From positions 1 through 25,507 of the forward strand of contig DGNT01000044.1 in the NCBI GenBank assembly GCA_002389055.1: a stretch of 25,507 bases of DNA, written 5' to 3'. Made by a program: the position numbers and the translations under genes. Every line of letters begins with the position of its first letter. The first letter of the stretch is position 1. Of this stretch, positions 8,175 to 15,230 are shown in pieces. The notes beneath the pieces are model-generated. The model worked only from the letters and a program-made list of their open reading frames with translations, was not told where the DNA came from and made no database searches. The stretch is from Alcanivorax sp. UBA4485 (GTDB taxonomy: Bacteria > Pseudomonadota > Gammaproteobacteria > Pseudomonadales > Alcanivoracaceae).

Positions 8175-8807
8175 CTACTGGGTTTCAGTGCCGGACAACA
8201 AGTCGGCGAGTGTGGCCGCCTGGCGCACCGCCTGGCGGTCGGTGGTCAGACGGCGCGCTTCGACGATGGCGGCCAGCTCGTGCAGGGCCCGTTCGAAGTT
8301 GTCGTTGACCACCAGATAGTCGAATTCGCCGTAGTGGCTCATCTCTTCCCGGGCCCCGGCCAGACGCTTCTCGATCACGTGGTCGTCGTCCGAGGCGCGG
8401 GTGCGCAGGCGCTGGGCCAGAGTCTTCAGGCACGGCGGCAGGATGAAGATGCTGGCCGCCTCCGGCAGCAGGTGGCGGATCTGGGCGGCGCCCTGCCAGT
8501 CGATCTCGAGGATCACGTCCTCGCCACCGCGCAGGGTCTCCGCCACCCAGTCGGCGCTGGTGCCGTAGAGGTTGCCGAACACCTCGGCGTGCTCCAGGAA
8601 CCGGCCTTCTTCCACCATGCGCACGAAGGTCTCGCGGCTGGTGAAGTGGTAATTGACCCCTTCCACTTCGCCCTCCCGGCGCGGCCGGGTGGTGTGCGAT
8701 ACGGAGATGCACAGGCGGGGCAGCTTTTCCACCAGCGCCGCCACCAGGGAAGTTTTACCGGCGCCGGAGGGGGCCGACACAATATAAAGAGTGCCTTTGT
8801 CGGTCAT
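8175..8807 (-). CDS. gmk: Guanylate kinase
   Basis: Gmk phosphorylates GMP to GDP with ATP in the cytoplasm and is essential for nucleotide supply. The protein has the P-loop SAPSGAGKTS at residues 11-20, followed by SVSHTTRPRREGEVEGVNY, the GMP-binding segment. GRFLEHAEVFGNLYGT and ILEIDWQGA come next. The length of 210 residues is typical (about 205-210). Two ATG codons, at 8813 and 8807, share one AGGAA site. I chose 8807 because it leaves four residues before GTLYIV, as in relatives; 8813 would add Met-Arg. The open frame continues far upstream to 9281, but that part runs antisense through the next gene and has no family similarity. Confidence 0.95.
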   Translation of the reverse strand: MTDKGTLYIVSAPSGAGKTSLVAALVEKLPRLCISVSHTTRPRREGEVEGVNYHFTSRETFVRMVEEGRFLEHAEVFGNLYGTSADWVAETLRGGEDVILEIDWQGAAQIRHLLPEAASIFILPPCLKTLAQRLRTRASDDDHVIEKRLAGAREEMSHYGEFDYLVVNDNFERALHELAAIVEARRLTTDRQAVRQAATLADLLSGTETQ

Positions 8808-8856
8808 ACGCATGCGGTTCCTGTCTGCCGGGGTCTCACTACCCGCGAAAACGGGC

Positions 8857-8885
8857 ATTATAGGGGGAAGTCCGCGGCCCGTCAT
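8857..8885 (-). promoter_or_regulatory. Putative sigma70 promoter of gmk
   Basis: On the reverse strand a perfect TATAAT (-10, positions 8862-8857) lies 17 bases downstream of ATGACG (-35, 8885-8880), which matches TTGACA at four positions. It sits about 50 bases upstream of the gmk start and would drive gmk-rpoZ and possibly spoT-ridA. Confidence 0.6.
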
Positions 8886-8907
8886 GGCCAAGCCTAAAGG
8901 AGACACC

Positions 8908-9897
8908 ATGCAGGACAGCCCGATCACCGCCACCGTGGATTTCCACCGCGACGGTGTGCAGCACGGATTTCTCAAGCTGCCGCACTCCCACGACGACTCC
9001 GCCTGGGGCAGCCTGATGATTCCGATCACGGTGGTGCGCAACGGCGACGGCCCCACCGCCTTGCTCACCGGCGGCAACCACGGTGACGAATACGAAGGCA
9101 TCACCGCCCTGCTCAAGCTGGCCGGGCGCCTGCGCGCGGAAGACATCACCGGGCGCGTGATCATCGTGCCGATGATGAACCACCCGGCGGCGCTCAACGG
9201 CAGCCGCACCTCGCCGATCGACAAAGGCAACCTCAACCGCGCCTTTCCCGGCAGCCCCACCGGCACGCTCACCCAGCGCATCGCGGACTACTTCACCCGC
9301 TACCTGGTGCCGCTGTGCGATCTGGCGGTGGATATCCATTCCGGCGGTCGCACCCTGGACCTGCTGCCGTTCGCCGCCACGCACCGGCTGACGGACGCCG
9401 ACCTGGCGCGCCGTTGCCTGGAAGGTGCCCGCGCCTTCGGCGCCCCCAACACCCTGCTGATGGCGGAGCTGGAAGGCGACGCGCTCTACGACACCGTGGT
9501 GGAGGCCCAGGGCAAGGTGTTCATCAGCACCGAGCTGGGCGGGGGCGGCACCACCACGCCGGAGACCGTGGCGCTGGCGGAACAGGGCGTGGACAACGTG
9601 CTGCGCTGGGCCGGCATTCTGCCCGGCGCGGCGCGGTCGGCGACCACCCGCATGCTGGAAATACCCGACAGCGCCCACTACCTGCAGAGCGAACACGCCG
9701 GTTTGCTGGAATTCGCGGTGAACCTGGGGGAGCCGGTGAAAGCCGGCGCGGTGATGGCGCGGGTCTATTCCATGGAGCGCACCGGCGCCGAACCGGCGGA
9801 ATACCGCGCCCCCGTGGACGGCCTGCTGATCGGCCGCCGCCACCCCGCGAAGGTGGCCATGGGCGACACGTTCGCGGTGCTGGCGGTGCCGTTGTAA
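8908..9897 (+). CDS. doeB: DoeB-like N-acetyl-diaminobutyrate deacetylase (zinc acylase, AspA/AstE superfamily)
   Basis: Best read as DoeB, which removes acetate from N-alpha-acetyl-L-2,4-diaminobutyrate during ectoine breakdown. The zinc-carboxypeptidase-like fold is shown by GGNHGDEYEG (His58, Glu61), the substrate Arg in GNLNRAFPG and the third zinc ligand in DIHSGG (His144). The N-terminal phrases DGVQHGFL and DDSAWGS agree with my memory of DoeB proteins and not with AstE. ATG 8908 has a strong AAAGGAGA at 8896-8903, so the upstream open frame is not needed. It makes 329 residues. It stands alone: no doeA, ectoine transporter or enuR is in the window. A related aspartoacylase on another N-acyl amino acid is the main alternative. 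Its stop abuts the stop of the convergent nsrR gene. Confidence 0.75.
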   Translation: MQDSPITATVDFHRDGVQHGFLKLPHSHDDSAWGSLMIPITVVRNGDGPTALLTGGNHGDEYEGITALLKLAGRLRAEDITGRVIIVPMMNHPAALNGSRTSPIDKGNLNRAFPGSPTGTLTQRIADYFTRYLVPLCDLAVDIHSGGRTLDLLPFAATHRLTDADLARRCLEGARAFGAPNTLLMAELEGDALYDTVVEAQGKVFISTELGGGGTTTPETVALAEQGVDNVLRWAGILPGAARSATTRMLEIPDSAHYLQSEHAGLLEFAVNLGEPVKAGAVMARVYSMERTGAEPAEYRAPVDGLLIGRRHPAKVAMGDTFAVLAVPL

Positions 9898-10335
9898 TCA
9901 GGCACTGGCCGGGAGCAGCAGGCTCCGCAGCTCAGTGTCGTTGCTGATCAGTTCCGCCAGCGTGTAGCCGTCCAGCACCTGCAGAAATGCCTCCTGCGCC
10001 CGGCCCAGCACTTTCTTCAGAGTGCAGGCCGGGTCGATCGGGCAGGACGAATTCTCCCCGAAACATTCGAGCAGCTTCAGGTTCTCGGTCTGCCTGACCA
10101 CCTCGCCCACCGAGATCCGTTCGGGGTCGCCGGCCAGCACCAGGCCGCCGCCGCGCCCGCGCAGACTCTTCACATAGCCCAGCCGTGTCAGTGTCTGCGC
10201 CACCTTGGCGATGTGGTTCGCCGAGATGCCGTAGCTCAGTGCGATTTCCTGCACCGTCGCCGGGGCCTTGTCGCGGGACAGCGCCAGATAGATCAGCAGG
10301 CGCAGGGAATAATCGGTGTGGGTCGTCAGTTGCAT
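9898..10335 (-). CDS. nsrR: NsrR, Rrf2-family nitric-oxide-sensing Fe-S repressor
   Basis: NsrR is a dimeric winged-helix repressor whose iron-sulfur cluster reacts with nitric oxide and releases DNA, switching on NO detoxification. The 145-residue protein opens with the Rrf2 start MQLTTHTDYSLR. It has a helix-turn-helix around residues 26-50 and a wing with GRGGG (60-64). Three cysteines (91, 98, 104) lie in the pattern expected for NsrR cluster ligands. The divergent neighbour is hmp, the best-known NsrR target, with 101 bases between the start codons. This favours NsrR over IscR or a cysteine regulator. The shared region has two palindromes covering both promoters, so autorepression is likely. 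Its stop codon directly touches the doeB stop. Confidence 0.93.
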   Translation of the reverse strand: MQLTTHTDYSLRLLIYLALSRDKAPATVQEIALSYGISANHIAKVAQTLTRLGYVKSLRGRGGGLVLAGDPERISVGEVVRQTENLKLLECFGENSSCPIDPACTLKKVLGRAQEAFLQVLDGYTLAELISNDTELRSLLLPASA

Positions 10336-10342
10336 AAAGTCG

Positions 10343-10371
10343 TTGACCGCTTTTAAAGAGGTATATAGTAT
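10343..10371 (+). promoter_or_regulatory. Putative hmp promoter
   Basis: TTGACC (10343-10348) and TAGTAT (10366-10371) are separated by 17 bases, about 65 bases before the hmp ATG. The -10 box lies inside the first palindrome, as expected for a promoter blocked by NsrR. The hmp start is preceded by CAGGAG at 10421-10426. Confidence 0.6.
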
Positions 10372-10379
10372 TCCTGTTT
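10355..10379. promoter_or_regulatory. NsrR operator candidate 1
   Basis: A 25-base imperfect palindrome centred on 10367, with 9 of 12 base pairs matching. The left arm is AAAGAGGTAT and the right arm ends in CCTGTTT. It covers the proposed -10 boxes of both hmp and nsrR. Known NsrR sites have AT-rich arms of the form AAGATGYAT with a centre near TTTNAAA; this is a variant with AGG. Confidence 0.65.
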
Positions 10380-10395
10380 AAAAGAGGTATGTAAA
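10367..10395 (-). promoter_or_regulatory. Putative nsrR promoter
   Basis: On the reverse strand TTTACA (10395-10390) is followed after 17 bases by AATACT (10372-10367). A 19-base spacing to TACTAT is also possible. The -35 falls in the second palindrome and the -10 in the first, consistent with autoregulation. Confidence 0.5.
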
Positions 10396-10406
10396 ACGCC
10401 TCTTTT
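10380..10406. promoter_or_regulatory. NsrR operator candidate 2
   Basis: AAAAGAGG (10380-10387) and CCTCTTTT (10399-10406) are perfect 8-base arms around an 11-base AT-rich centre at 10393. It lies 26 bases centre-to-centre from candidate 1 and carries the same AAAGAGG half-site. It lies downstream of the hmp -10 box and overlaps the nsrR -35 box. Confidence 0.7.
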
Positions 10407-10436
10407 GAGTCCAGAAAAAACAGGAGACCAGGAATC

Positions 10437-11657
10437 ATGCTGACCGCCGATCAACTCGCCGTTATCAAAGCCACCGTGCCGGTGCTGCAGGAACACGGGG
10501 AAACCCTCACCCGCCATTTCTACCAGCGCATGTTCGAGCACAATCCGGAAGTGCGCCCCTACTTCAATCCGGCGCATCAGCGTTCCGGGTCCCAGCAGCG
10601 CGCCCTGGCCGGCGCCATTTGTGCCTATGCCCAGCACGTGGACAACCCGGCGGCGCTCACCGACGCGGTGGAGCTGATCGCGCAGAAGCATGTGTCGCTG
10701 GGGATCCGCCCGGAGCACTATCCGATCGTCGGCGAGAACCTGCTCGCCTCCATCAAGGAAGTGCTCGGCGACGCCGCCACCGACGACATCATCGACGCCT
10801 GGGCCGCGGCCTACGGCGCCCTGGCGGACATCTTCATCGGCCGGGAGGCGGACATTTATCAAGAGCAGGAGCAGCGGTTCGGCTGGCAGGGCTTCAAGCC
10901 GTTCGTGGTGGCGCGCCGCGAACCGGAGAGTGACAACATCACCTCCTTCTACCTGCGGCCCGCCGACGGCGCCGCGCTGCACCCGCATAAACCCGGCCAG
11001 TACATCACCCTGCGCGTGGACGTGCCCGGCGCCGGCCCGGTGATGCGCAACTACAGCCTGTCCAACGCGCCCGGCGACGAGCACTACCGCATCAGCGTTA
11101 AGCGGGAAGCGGCGCCGGTGGACGGTGCCCCGGACGGGGTCTGCTCCAACCACCTGCACGCCAACCTGAAAGAGGGTGACCGCGTGGCGCTGGCGCCGCC
11201 GGCCGGAGAGTTCGTGCTCGATACCCGGGAGCAGGACGCGCCGGTGGTGCTGATCGCAGGCGGTGTCGGCATCACGCCGTTGCTGTCCATGCTGCACCAG
11301 TGCCTGGCGGTGTCGCCGGCTAGCCGTCCGGTGACGCTGATCCAGGGGGCGCTAAACAGCCGGGTGCATTCGTTCCGCGAGGAAGTGCAGGCGCTGGCCG
11401 CCGCGCACCCCAACCTGCAGGCCCATGTGCGCTACAGCGACCCGCTCGCCGGCGACGAACCGGGCCGGGGTTACCACAGCAACGGCCTGATCGATGAGGC
11501 TCTGCTCGACGAGCTCACCGTGGACGGCGCCCATTACTATCTGTGCGGGCCGGAACCCATGCTGCGCCACGTCCACGCGCTGCTAAGCCGGCGCGGCGTG
11601 CCGATGGAAAGGGTTCACTATGAGTTCTTCGGGCCGGCGGCGGCGCTGGCGGCCTAA
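10437..11657 (+). CDS. hmp: Hmp, flavohemoglobin nitric oxide dioxygenase
   Basis: Hmp oxidises nitric oxide to nitrate with O2 and NAD(P)H in the cytoplasm. All three domains are present in 406 residues. The globin domain (1-140) carries Tyr29, Gln53 and the proximal haem ligand His85 in KHVSLGI, the same numbering as in E. coli Hmp. The FAD domain (about 150-262) has RNYSLS at 204-209. The NAD(P)H domain has AGGVGITPL (274-282) and CGPEPM (370-375), ending with the usual YEFFGP. No essential residue is missing. It diverges from nsrR, with paired palindromes over its promoter, so NO induction through NsrR is expected. Its TAA stop overlaps the TAG stop of the convergent bigR gene. Confidence 0.97.
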   Translation: MLTADQLAVIKATVPVLQEHGETLTRHFYQRMFEHNPEVRPYFNPAHQRSGSQQRALAGAICAYAQHVDNPAALTDAVELIAQKHVSLGIRPEHYPIVGENLLASIKEVLGDAATDDIIDAWAAAYGALADIFIGREADIYQEQEQRFGWQGFKPFVVARREPESDNITSFYLRPADGAALHPHKPGQYITLRVDVPGAGPVMRNYSLSNAPGDEHYRISVKREAAPVDGAPDGVCSNHLHANLKEGDRVALAPPAGEFVLDTREQDAPVVLIAGGVGITPLLSMLHQCLAVSPASRPVTLIQGALNSRVHSFREEVQALAAAHPNLQAHVRYSDPLAGDEPGRGYHSNGLIDEALLDELTVDGAHYYLCGPEPMLRHVHALLSRRGVPMERVHYEFFGPAAALAA

Positions 11658-11980
11658 CCGCAGAACAGATCGTGCAGCACCTCGATAATGCGGGTTGCCC
11701 GGGTGCCGCGCAGGGAATAATAGATCGTCTGGGCGTCGCGGCGGGTCTGTACCAGATCGTCGCGGCGCAGTACCGCCAGGTGCTGGGAGATCACTGACTG
11801 ACTGCCTTCAACCCGGGCGTTGATCTCGCCCACCGTCATCTCGCCCTCCACCAGCATGCAGAGAATCAGCAGTCGCTTCTCGTGGGACAACGACTTGAGC
11901 AGGCGGGCGGCGTCGGCGGCGTGCTCGGCCATCGCTTCGTCGGGCTTTGGGGCGCTGTTTTTACGGCGTATTTCGGTCAT
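11654..11980 (-). CDS. bigR: BigR/PmpR-type ArsR-family persulfide-responsive repressor
   Basis: A small ArsR-family winged-helix repressor of 108 residues. Helix-turn-helix and wing are visible as MTVGEINARV, SQSVISQHLAVLRRDDLV and RRDAQTIYYSL (about 48-90). Two cysteines, Cys41 in LILCMLVEGE and Cys107 in LFCG, match almost exactly the positions that form a disulfide or tetrasulfide in BigR and SqrR proteins. The metal-binding cysteine box of arsenic or cadmium sensors is absent. The divergent genes are a persulfide dioxygenase and two YeeE/YedE-type membrane proteins, which is the known bigR-blh or pmpR-blh-pmpAB arrangement. Reactive sulfur species would therefore relieve repression. Two similar 18-base palindromes lie in the shared promoter region. 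Confidence 0.9.
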   Translation of the reverse strand: MTEIRRKNSAPKPDEAMAEHAADAARLLKSLSHEKRLLILCMLVEGEMTVGEINARVEGSQSVISQHLAVLRRDDLVQTRRDAQTIYYSLRGTRATRIIEVLHDLFCG

Positions 11981-12005
11981 GGCATCGCTTCAATGATTTG
12001 ACCTC

Positions 12006-12034
12006 AAAATAGCATTAGAAATATGTAATGTAAA
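12006..12034 (-). promoter_or_regulatory. Putative bigR promoter
   Basis: On the reverse strand TTTACA (12034-12029) and TATTTT (12011-12006) are 17 bases apart, 26 bases before the bigR start at 11980. The spacer contains palindrome 12013-12030, implying autoregulation. Confidence 0.65.
12013..12030. promoter_or_regulatory. BigR operator candidate in the bigR promoter
   Basis: CATTAG-N6-GTAATG is an 18-base inverted repeat with five of six arm positions matching. It has the same architecture as the site at 12043-12060 and is exactly 30 bases from it centre to centre, about three helical turns. It fills the spacer of the proposed bigR promoter. Confidence 0.6.
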
Positions 12035-12042
12035 TTTCTCTA

Positions 12043-12060
12043 TATTAGATTTGACTAATA
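12043..12060. promoter_or_regulatory. BigR operator candidate in the blh promoter
   Basis: TATTAG-ATTTGA-CTAATA is a perfect 6-base inverted repeat of 18 bases total. It covers the complete -35 box of the proposed blh promoter, so a bound repressor would block RNA polymerase. Confidence 0.68.
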
Positions 12061-12079
12061 AAAGGGCACGGACTATAAA
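12051..12079 (+). promoter_or_regulatory. Putative promoter of blh-yeeE-yeeE
   Basis: TTGACT (12051-12056) and TATAAA (12074-12079) are separated by exactly 17 bases, each matching consensus at five of six positions. Transcription would begin near 12086, about 25 bases before the blh ATG. Confidence 0.75.
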
Positions 12080-12110
12080 GAATGAAATGGATGTCCCCCA
12101 GGAGGTTTTC

Positions 12111-13025
12111 ATGGCCGCCGAGCAACGCCCCCAGGTTCGCTCCTTTCTTCACGAGCCCACCTCCACCTTTTCCTATGTGGTCTGGGACCCGGACACCCGC
12201 CGCGCGGCGGTGATTGATTCGGTGCTGGACTACGAAGCGGAGTCCGGGCGGCTCAGCACCGATACCGCCGACGAACTGATCCGCTTCGTACGCGACCAGG
12301 GGCTGGAGGTGGAGTGGGTGCTGGAAACCCATGCCCACGCCGACCACCTAGCCGCCGGCGCGCACGTGCACCGGCAACTGGGCGGCACCACCGGCATCGG
12401 TGTCGGCATTCGCCAGGTACAGAAGCATTTCAAGGACGTTTACGGCTTCGAGCGCGGGTTCCAGGCGGACGGCTCGCCGTTTGAGCACCTGTTCGAGGAT
12501 TTCGAACGCTTCCAGGTCGGCGATATCGAGGCGCGCGCCATTCCCACGCCCGGTCACACCTCGGACCACCTGACGTACCACATCGGCGATGCCATCTTCG
12601 TTGGCGACACCCTGTTCATGCCCGACGGCGGCACCGCCCGCTGCGACTTTCCCGGCGGCAGCGCCCACACCCTGTATCAGTCGATCCAGCGGTTGTTCGA
12701 GCTGCCCGACGCTACCCGCCTGTTCGTGCTGCACGACTACCGGCCCGGCGACCGCGACTACCGCAACGAAACCACCGTGGGCGACCAGAAGCGCGACAAC
12801 ATCCATGTGGGCGGTGGCCGCTCCGAGGACGATTTCGTCTCCCTGCGTACCGAACGCGACGCCACGCTCGGCCTGCCCACGCTGATCATTCCGTCGGTGC
12901 AGATCAACGTCCGCGCCGGCCACACGTCGCCCGCCGACGACAACGGCCGGCGCTACATCAAAGTGCCCCTGAACCACCCGGAAGGGTTCTCCCAGACCGC
13001 GCAAGACGAGGAACTGCCGGTATGA
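12111..13025 (+). CDS. blh: Blh/ETHE1-type persulfide dioxygenase (metallo-beta-lactamase fold)
   Basis: An ETHE1-like non-haem iron enzyme that oxidises glutathione persulfide to sulfite, acting in sulfide detoxification. The 304-residue protein has the metal motif THAHADH (73-79), His149 in PTPGHTSDH, bridging Asp166 in FVGDTLF and His208 in VLHDY. GTARCDFPGGSA (174-185) is typical of the bacterial Blh branch. ATG 12111 has a perfect AGGAGG at 12100-12105. The longer open frame to 12051 would begin inside the -35 box, so it is rejected. There is no rhodanese or DUF442 fusion and no sulfide:quinone reductase gene nearby. The stop overlaps the next start by 4 bases (ATGA). Confidence 0.92.
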   Translation: MAAEQRPQVRSFLHEPTSTFSYVVWDPDTRRAAVIDSVLDYEAESGRLSTDTADELIRFVRDQGLEVEWVLETHAHADHLAAGAHVHRQLGGTTGIGVGIRQVQKHFKDVYGFERGFQADGSPFEHLFEDFERFQVGDIEARAIPTPGHTSDHLTYHIGDAIFVGDTLFMPDGGTARCDFPGGSAHTLYQSIQRLFELPDATRLFVLHDYRPGDRDYRNETTVGDQKRDNIHVGGGRSEDDFVSLRTERDATLGLPTLIIPSVQINVRAGHTSPADDNGRRYIKVPLNHPEGFSQTAQDEELPV

Positions 13026-13459
13026 CCATCGTCAACTTCACTCCCTGGGCCGGCCTGATCGGCGGTTTGCTGATCGGCGCCAGCGCCTCGCTGCTGCTCT
13101 GGCTCAATGGTCGCATCGCCGGTATCAGCGGCATCGTCGCCGGTGCCACGGTGGAGCCTGGCGGTGACAGAGCCTGGCGCTGGCTGTTCCTGGCCGGTCT
13201 GCTCGGCGGCGCCGCCCTGGCGTTCTGGCTGGTGCCCGGCAGCCAGGCCTTTCAGTCGGACATGCCCTGGCCGGTATTTCTGGTGGCCGGCCTGATTGTC
13301 GGTTTCGGCACCCGGCTGGGCAGCGGCTGCACCAGCGGCCACGGCGTCTGCGGTCTGGGGCGGCTGTCGCCGCGCTCGCTGGCCTCGGTGGCCACCTTCA
13401 TGGCCACCGGTGTGCTCACCGTGTTCGTGATCCGGCACCTGCTGGGAGTAGGCGCATGA
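13022..13459 (+). CDS. YeeE/YedE-family sulfur transport membrane protein, first half (PmpA-like)
   Basis: Inner-membrane protein of 145 residues, about four hydrophobic segments (roughly 8-28, 54-73, 83-97 and 118-138). It carries the family motifs NGRIAGISGI (29-38) and GSGCTSGHGVCG (100-111), with Cys103 and Cys110. In characterised YeeE proteins such cysteines pass thiosulfate through the membrane; transport of thiosulfate or a related sulfur compound is inferred here. It is the first of two half-length proteins encoded side by side, as in pmpA-pmpB. It overlaps blh and the next gene by 4 bases each, so translation is probably coupled. Confidence 0.85.
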   Translation: MTIVNFTPWAGLIGGLLIGASASLLLWLNGRIAGISGIVAGATVEPGGDRAWRWLFLAGLLGGAALAFWLVPGSQAFQSDMPWPVFLVAGLIVGFGTRLGSGCTSGHGVCGLGRLSPRSLASVATFMATGVLTVFVIRHLLGVGA

Positions 13460-13866
13460 AGAAGAATATAGCGGCGTTAATCGCCGGCCTGCTGTTTGGT
13501 CTGGGCCTCGCCATTTCGCAAATGACCAACCCGGCCAAGGTGCTGAACTTCCTGGACATCACCGGCACCTGGGACCCAACGCTGGCGTTCGTCATGGGCG
13601 GCGCCCTACTCGTCACCCTGATCAGCTTCCGCTTTATCCTCAAACAGGATCGGCCGCTGTTCGAGGGCCAGTTCCACCTGCCCACCCGCAGCGATATCGA
13701 TGGCCGCCTGCTGGGCGGCGCGGCCTTGTTCGGCATCGGCTGGGGCCTGGCCGGCTACTGCCCCGGCCCCGGCGTCGCCGCGCTGGTGATGGGGATCTGG
13801 CAGCCGGCGTTGTTCGTGGCGGGCCTGCTGGTGGGGATGTGGGGCTTCCGGCGGCTGCCGGCTTAA
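13456..13866 (+). CDS. YeeE/YedE-family (DUF6691) membrane protein, second half (PmpB-like)
   Basis: Inner-membrane protein of 136 residues with about four hydrophobic segments. Motifs include SQMTNPAKVLNFLDITGTWDP (residues 21-41, here quoted in one piece only as a family landmark: SQMTNP and FLDITG) and GYCPGPG (100-106) with Cys102. The first protein supplies GSGCTSGHG and this one GYCPGPG, so the two probably pair into one channel equivalent to full-length YeeE. The start overlaps the previous gene by 4 bases. Its TAA stop overlaps the stop of the opposing PepSY gene, with no space for a terminator. The substrate is inferred from the persulfide context. Confidence 0.85.
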   Translation: MKKNIAALIAGLLFGLGLAISQMTNPAKVLNFLDITGTWDPTLAFVMGGALLVTLISFRFILKQDRPLFEGQFHLPTRSDIDGRLLGGAALFGIGWGLAGYCPGPGVAALVMGIWQPALFVAGLLVGMWGFRRLPA

Positions 13867-15200
13867 GCACGCCGCGCCATCAGCAGGGCGTCGAGTAATG
13901 CGATGACCGCCAGTGCCACGGCCGAGAGCGGAAAGCACAGGGCGACCAGCAGCATCACCGCCGCTACTTTCCGGCTCAAGGCGGGTTCGGCCCGGGGCGC
14001 GGACCAGCGTGGCCGGCGTTTCCACCACAGCAGGGCGCCGGTGACGATCAGGGCGGTCACCAGGCTCACCAGAAGCAGATTCAGCAGCCAGTTCCACCGG
14101 CCCAGGTCGCCCTGGTGGAAGGGGATCGACGCGGCCATGGCTTTGCCCATGGCGGGGTAGTCGGCGAAGCGGATGTCCTGAAGCGTGGTCCCGCTGGCCC
14201 GGTCCAGGTGCAGAATCCGCTCGTTGGCCGGGTTGGTCAGATCACCGGCGATGGTGGTGGCGGACACCGTCCATACCGCGTCCTCTCCCTGCGGGAAATG
14301 CACCCGATATTGGTTGAACCCCTGCGCCTTGGCGATGGCCGCCACCTGATCCAGGTTCAGTCGCCCCTGGCCCTGGCCGGAGCGCGGTAGCGGTGTTTGT
14401 TCCAGCGCCCAGGGCACGCTGTGCACGCCTTGCTCGTTCATGGAGGCATGGTCCGGGGCCGGCGCTTGCGGGGCTTCGAACCGGGTGCCGGGCAGTGCCC
14501 CCCAGGGTTGCACCAGCTTGCCGCCCCACACGTTGGTCCAGGCCAGGCCGGAAATCAGGAAGAACAGCAACGGTATCGCGATCACCCAACCCAGGCTCAG
14601 GTGCAGGCGCCGCCAACGCTCGCGCCCGGTCGTTTGCCGCGTTGCCTTTTGGCGTCTCGGCCAGGCCAGGTACAGGCCGGTGACGATCATCAAAACGGCC
14701 AGGCCGGCGGCGGTTTCGATCAGCGCGTCGCCCAGGTCACCGAGCAACAAGGCGCCGTGGAACTGCTTCAGGCGGTTATACAGGCTGGCGGCCGGGTCCC
14801 GGTCGCCGAGAATCCGGCCCGTATAAGGGTCCAGATAGACCAGAAGGCTGGGCGAATGGTGCCCGCCGTGGCCCTTCATGGCCTCGGGCTGCAACGAAAA
14901 GCGCGCCGTGCCGGTGTCGGATGCGGCCGGCAGATAAAGACGCACGGACGCCTGGGGATAGGCGTCCCGCACCCGTTCCACCAGCAGCGAGGCGGGCAGG
15001 GCTTCGGCGCCGGCGCTCACCGACAGCAGCGAGCGATTCAGGGCGTCGTCCAGCGGCTTGCTGAGCAGCATCAAAAAGCCGCTCACCGCGAGCATCAGCA
15101 GGAAGGGAACAACCAGCACGCCGGTATAGAAGTGCCAGCGCCAAACGGCGGCGTAGAGGCCGCCCCGTGGCGGCCTTGTTTCAGATCCGGATCTGTTCAT
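13863..15200 (-). CDS. PepSY-domain membrane protein (PiuB-like)
   Basis: Inner-membrane protein of the PepSY-associated TM family, often encoded beside siderophore receptors and suspected of reducing or releasing metal from chelates; this role is not proven. The 445 residues contain RWHFYTGVLVVPFLLML (first membrane segment, about 21-46), a periplasmic PepSY region, two central segments with LHLSLGW between them, a second periplasmic region, and C-terminal segments around WNWLLNLLLVSLV and near the end. Conserved His residues on segments could bind haem. ATG 15200 has only a weak AGG upstream. A GTG at 15230, immediately after the receptor stop, has no ribosome site. Translation probably depends on coupling to the receptor gene. 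Confidence 0.85.
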   Translation of the reverse strand: MNRSGSETRPPRGGLYAAVWRWHFYTGVLVVPFLLMLAVSGFLMLLSKPLDDALNRSLLSVSAGAEALPASLLVERVRDAYPQASVRLYLPAASDTGTARFSLQPEAMKGHGGHHSPSLLVYLDPYTGRILGDRDPAASLYNRLKQFHGALLLGDLGDALIETAAGLAVLMIVTGLYLAWPRRQKATRQTTGRERWRRLHLSLGWVIAIPLLFFLISGLAWTNVWGGKLVQPWGALPGTRFEAPQAPAPDHASMNEQGVHSVPWALEQTPLPRSGQGQGRLNLDQVAAIAKAQGFNQYRVHFPQGEDAVWTVSATTIAGDLTNPANERILHLDRASGTTLQDIRFADYPAMGKAMAASIPFHQGDLGRWNWLLNLLLVSLVTALIVTGALLWWKRRPRWSAPRAEPALSRKVAAVMLLVALCFPLSAVALAVIALLDALLMARRA

Positions 15201-15230
15201 GGTGTGCCTGTGCGCCGGGTTTGAACCCAC

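Noticed and set aside
8814..9281. An N-terminal extension of gmk running antisense through the doeB-like gene
   Set aside because: Guanylate kinases start just before GTLYIV; the extension lacks similarity, and a -10/-35 pair lies between it and the proper start.
11654..11980. The ArsR-family protein as an arsenic or cadmium sensor
   Set aside because: It lacks the metal-binding cysteine box, has the BigR cysteine pair, and its neighbours are sulfur genes instead of arsenic or metal pumps.
12051..12110. An upstream start for blh
   Set aside because: It begins inside the -35 box; ATG 12111 has a perfect AGGAGG and the correct family N-terminus.
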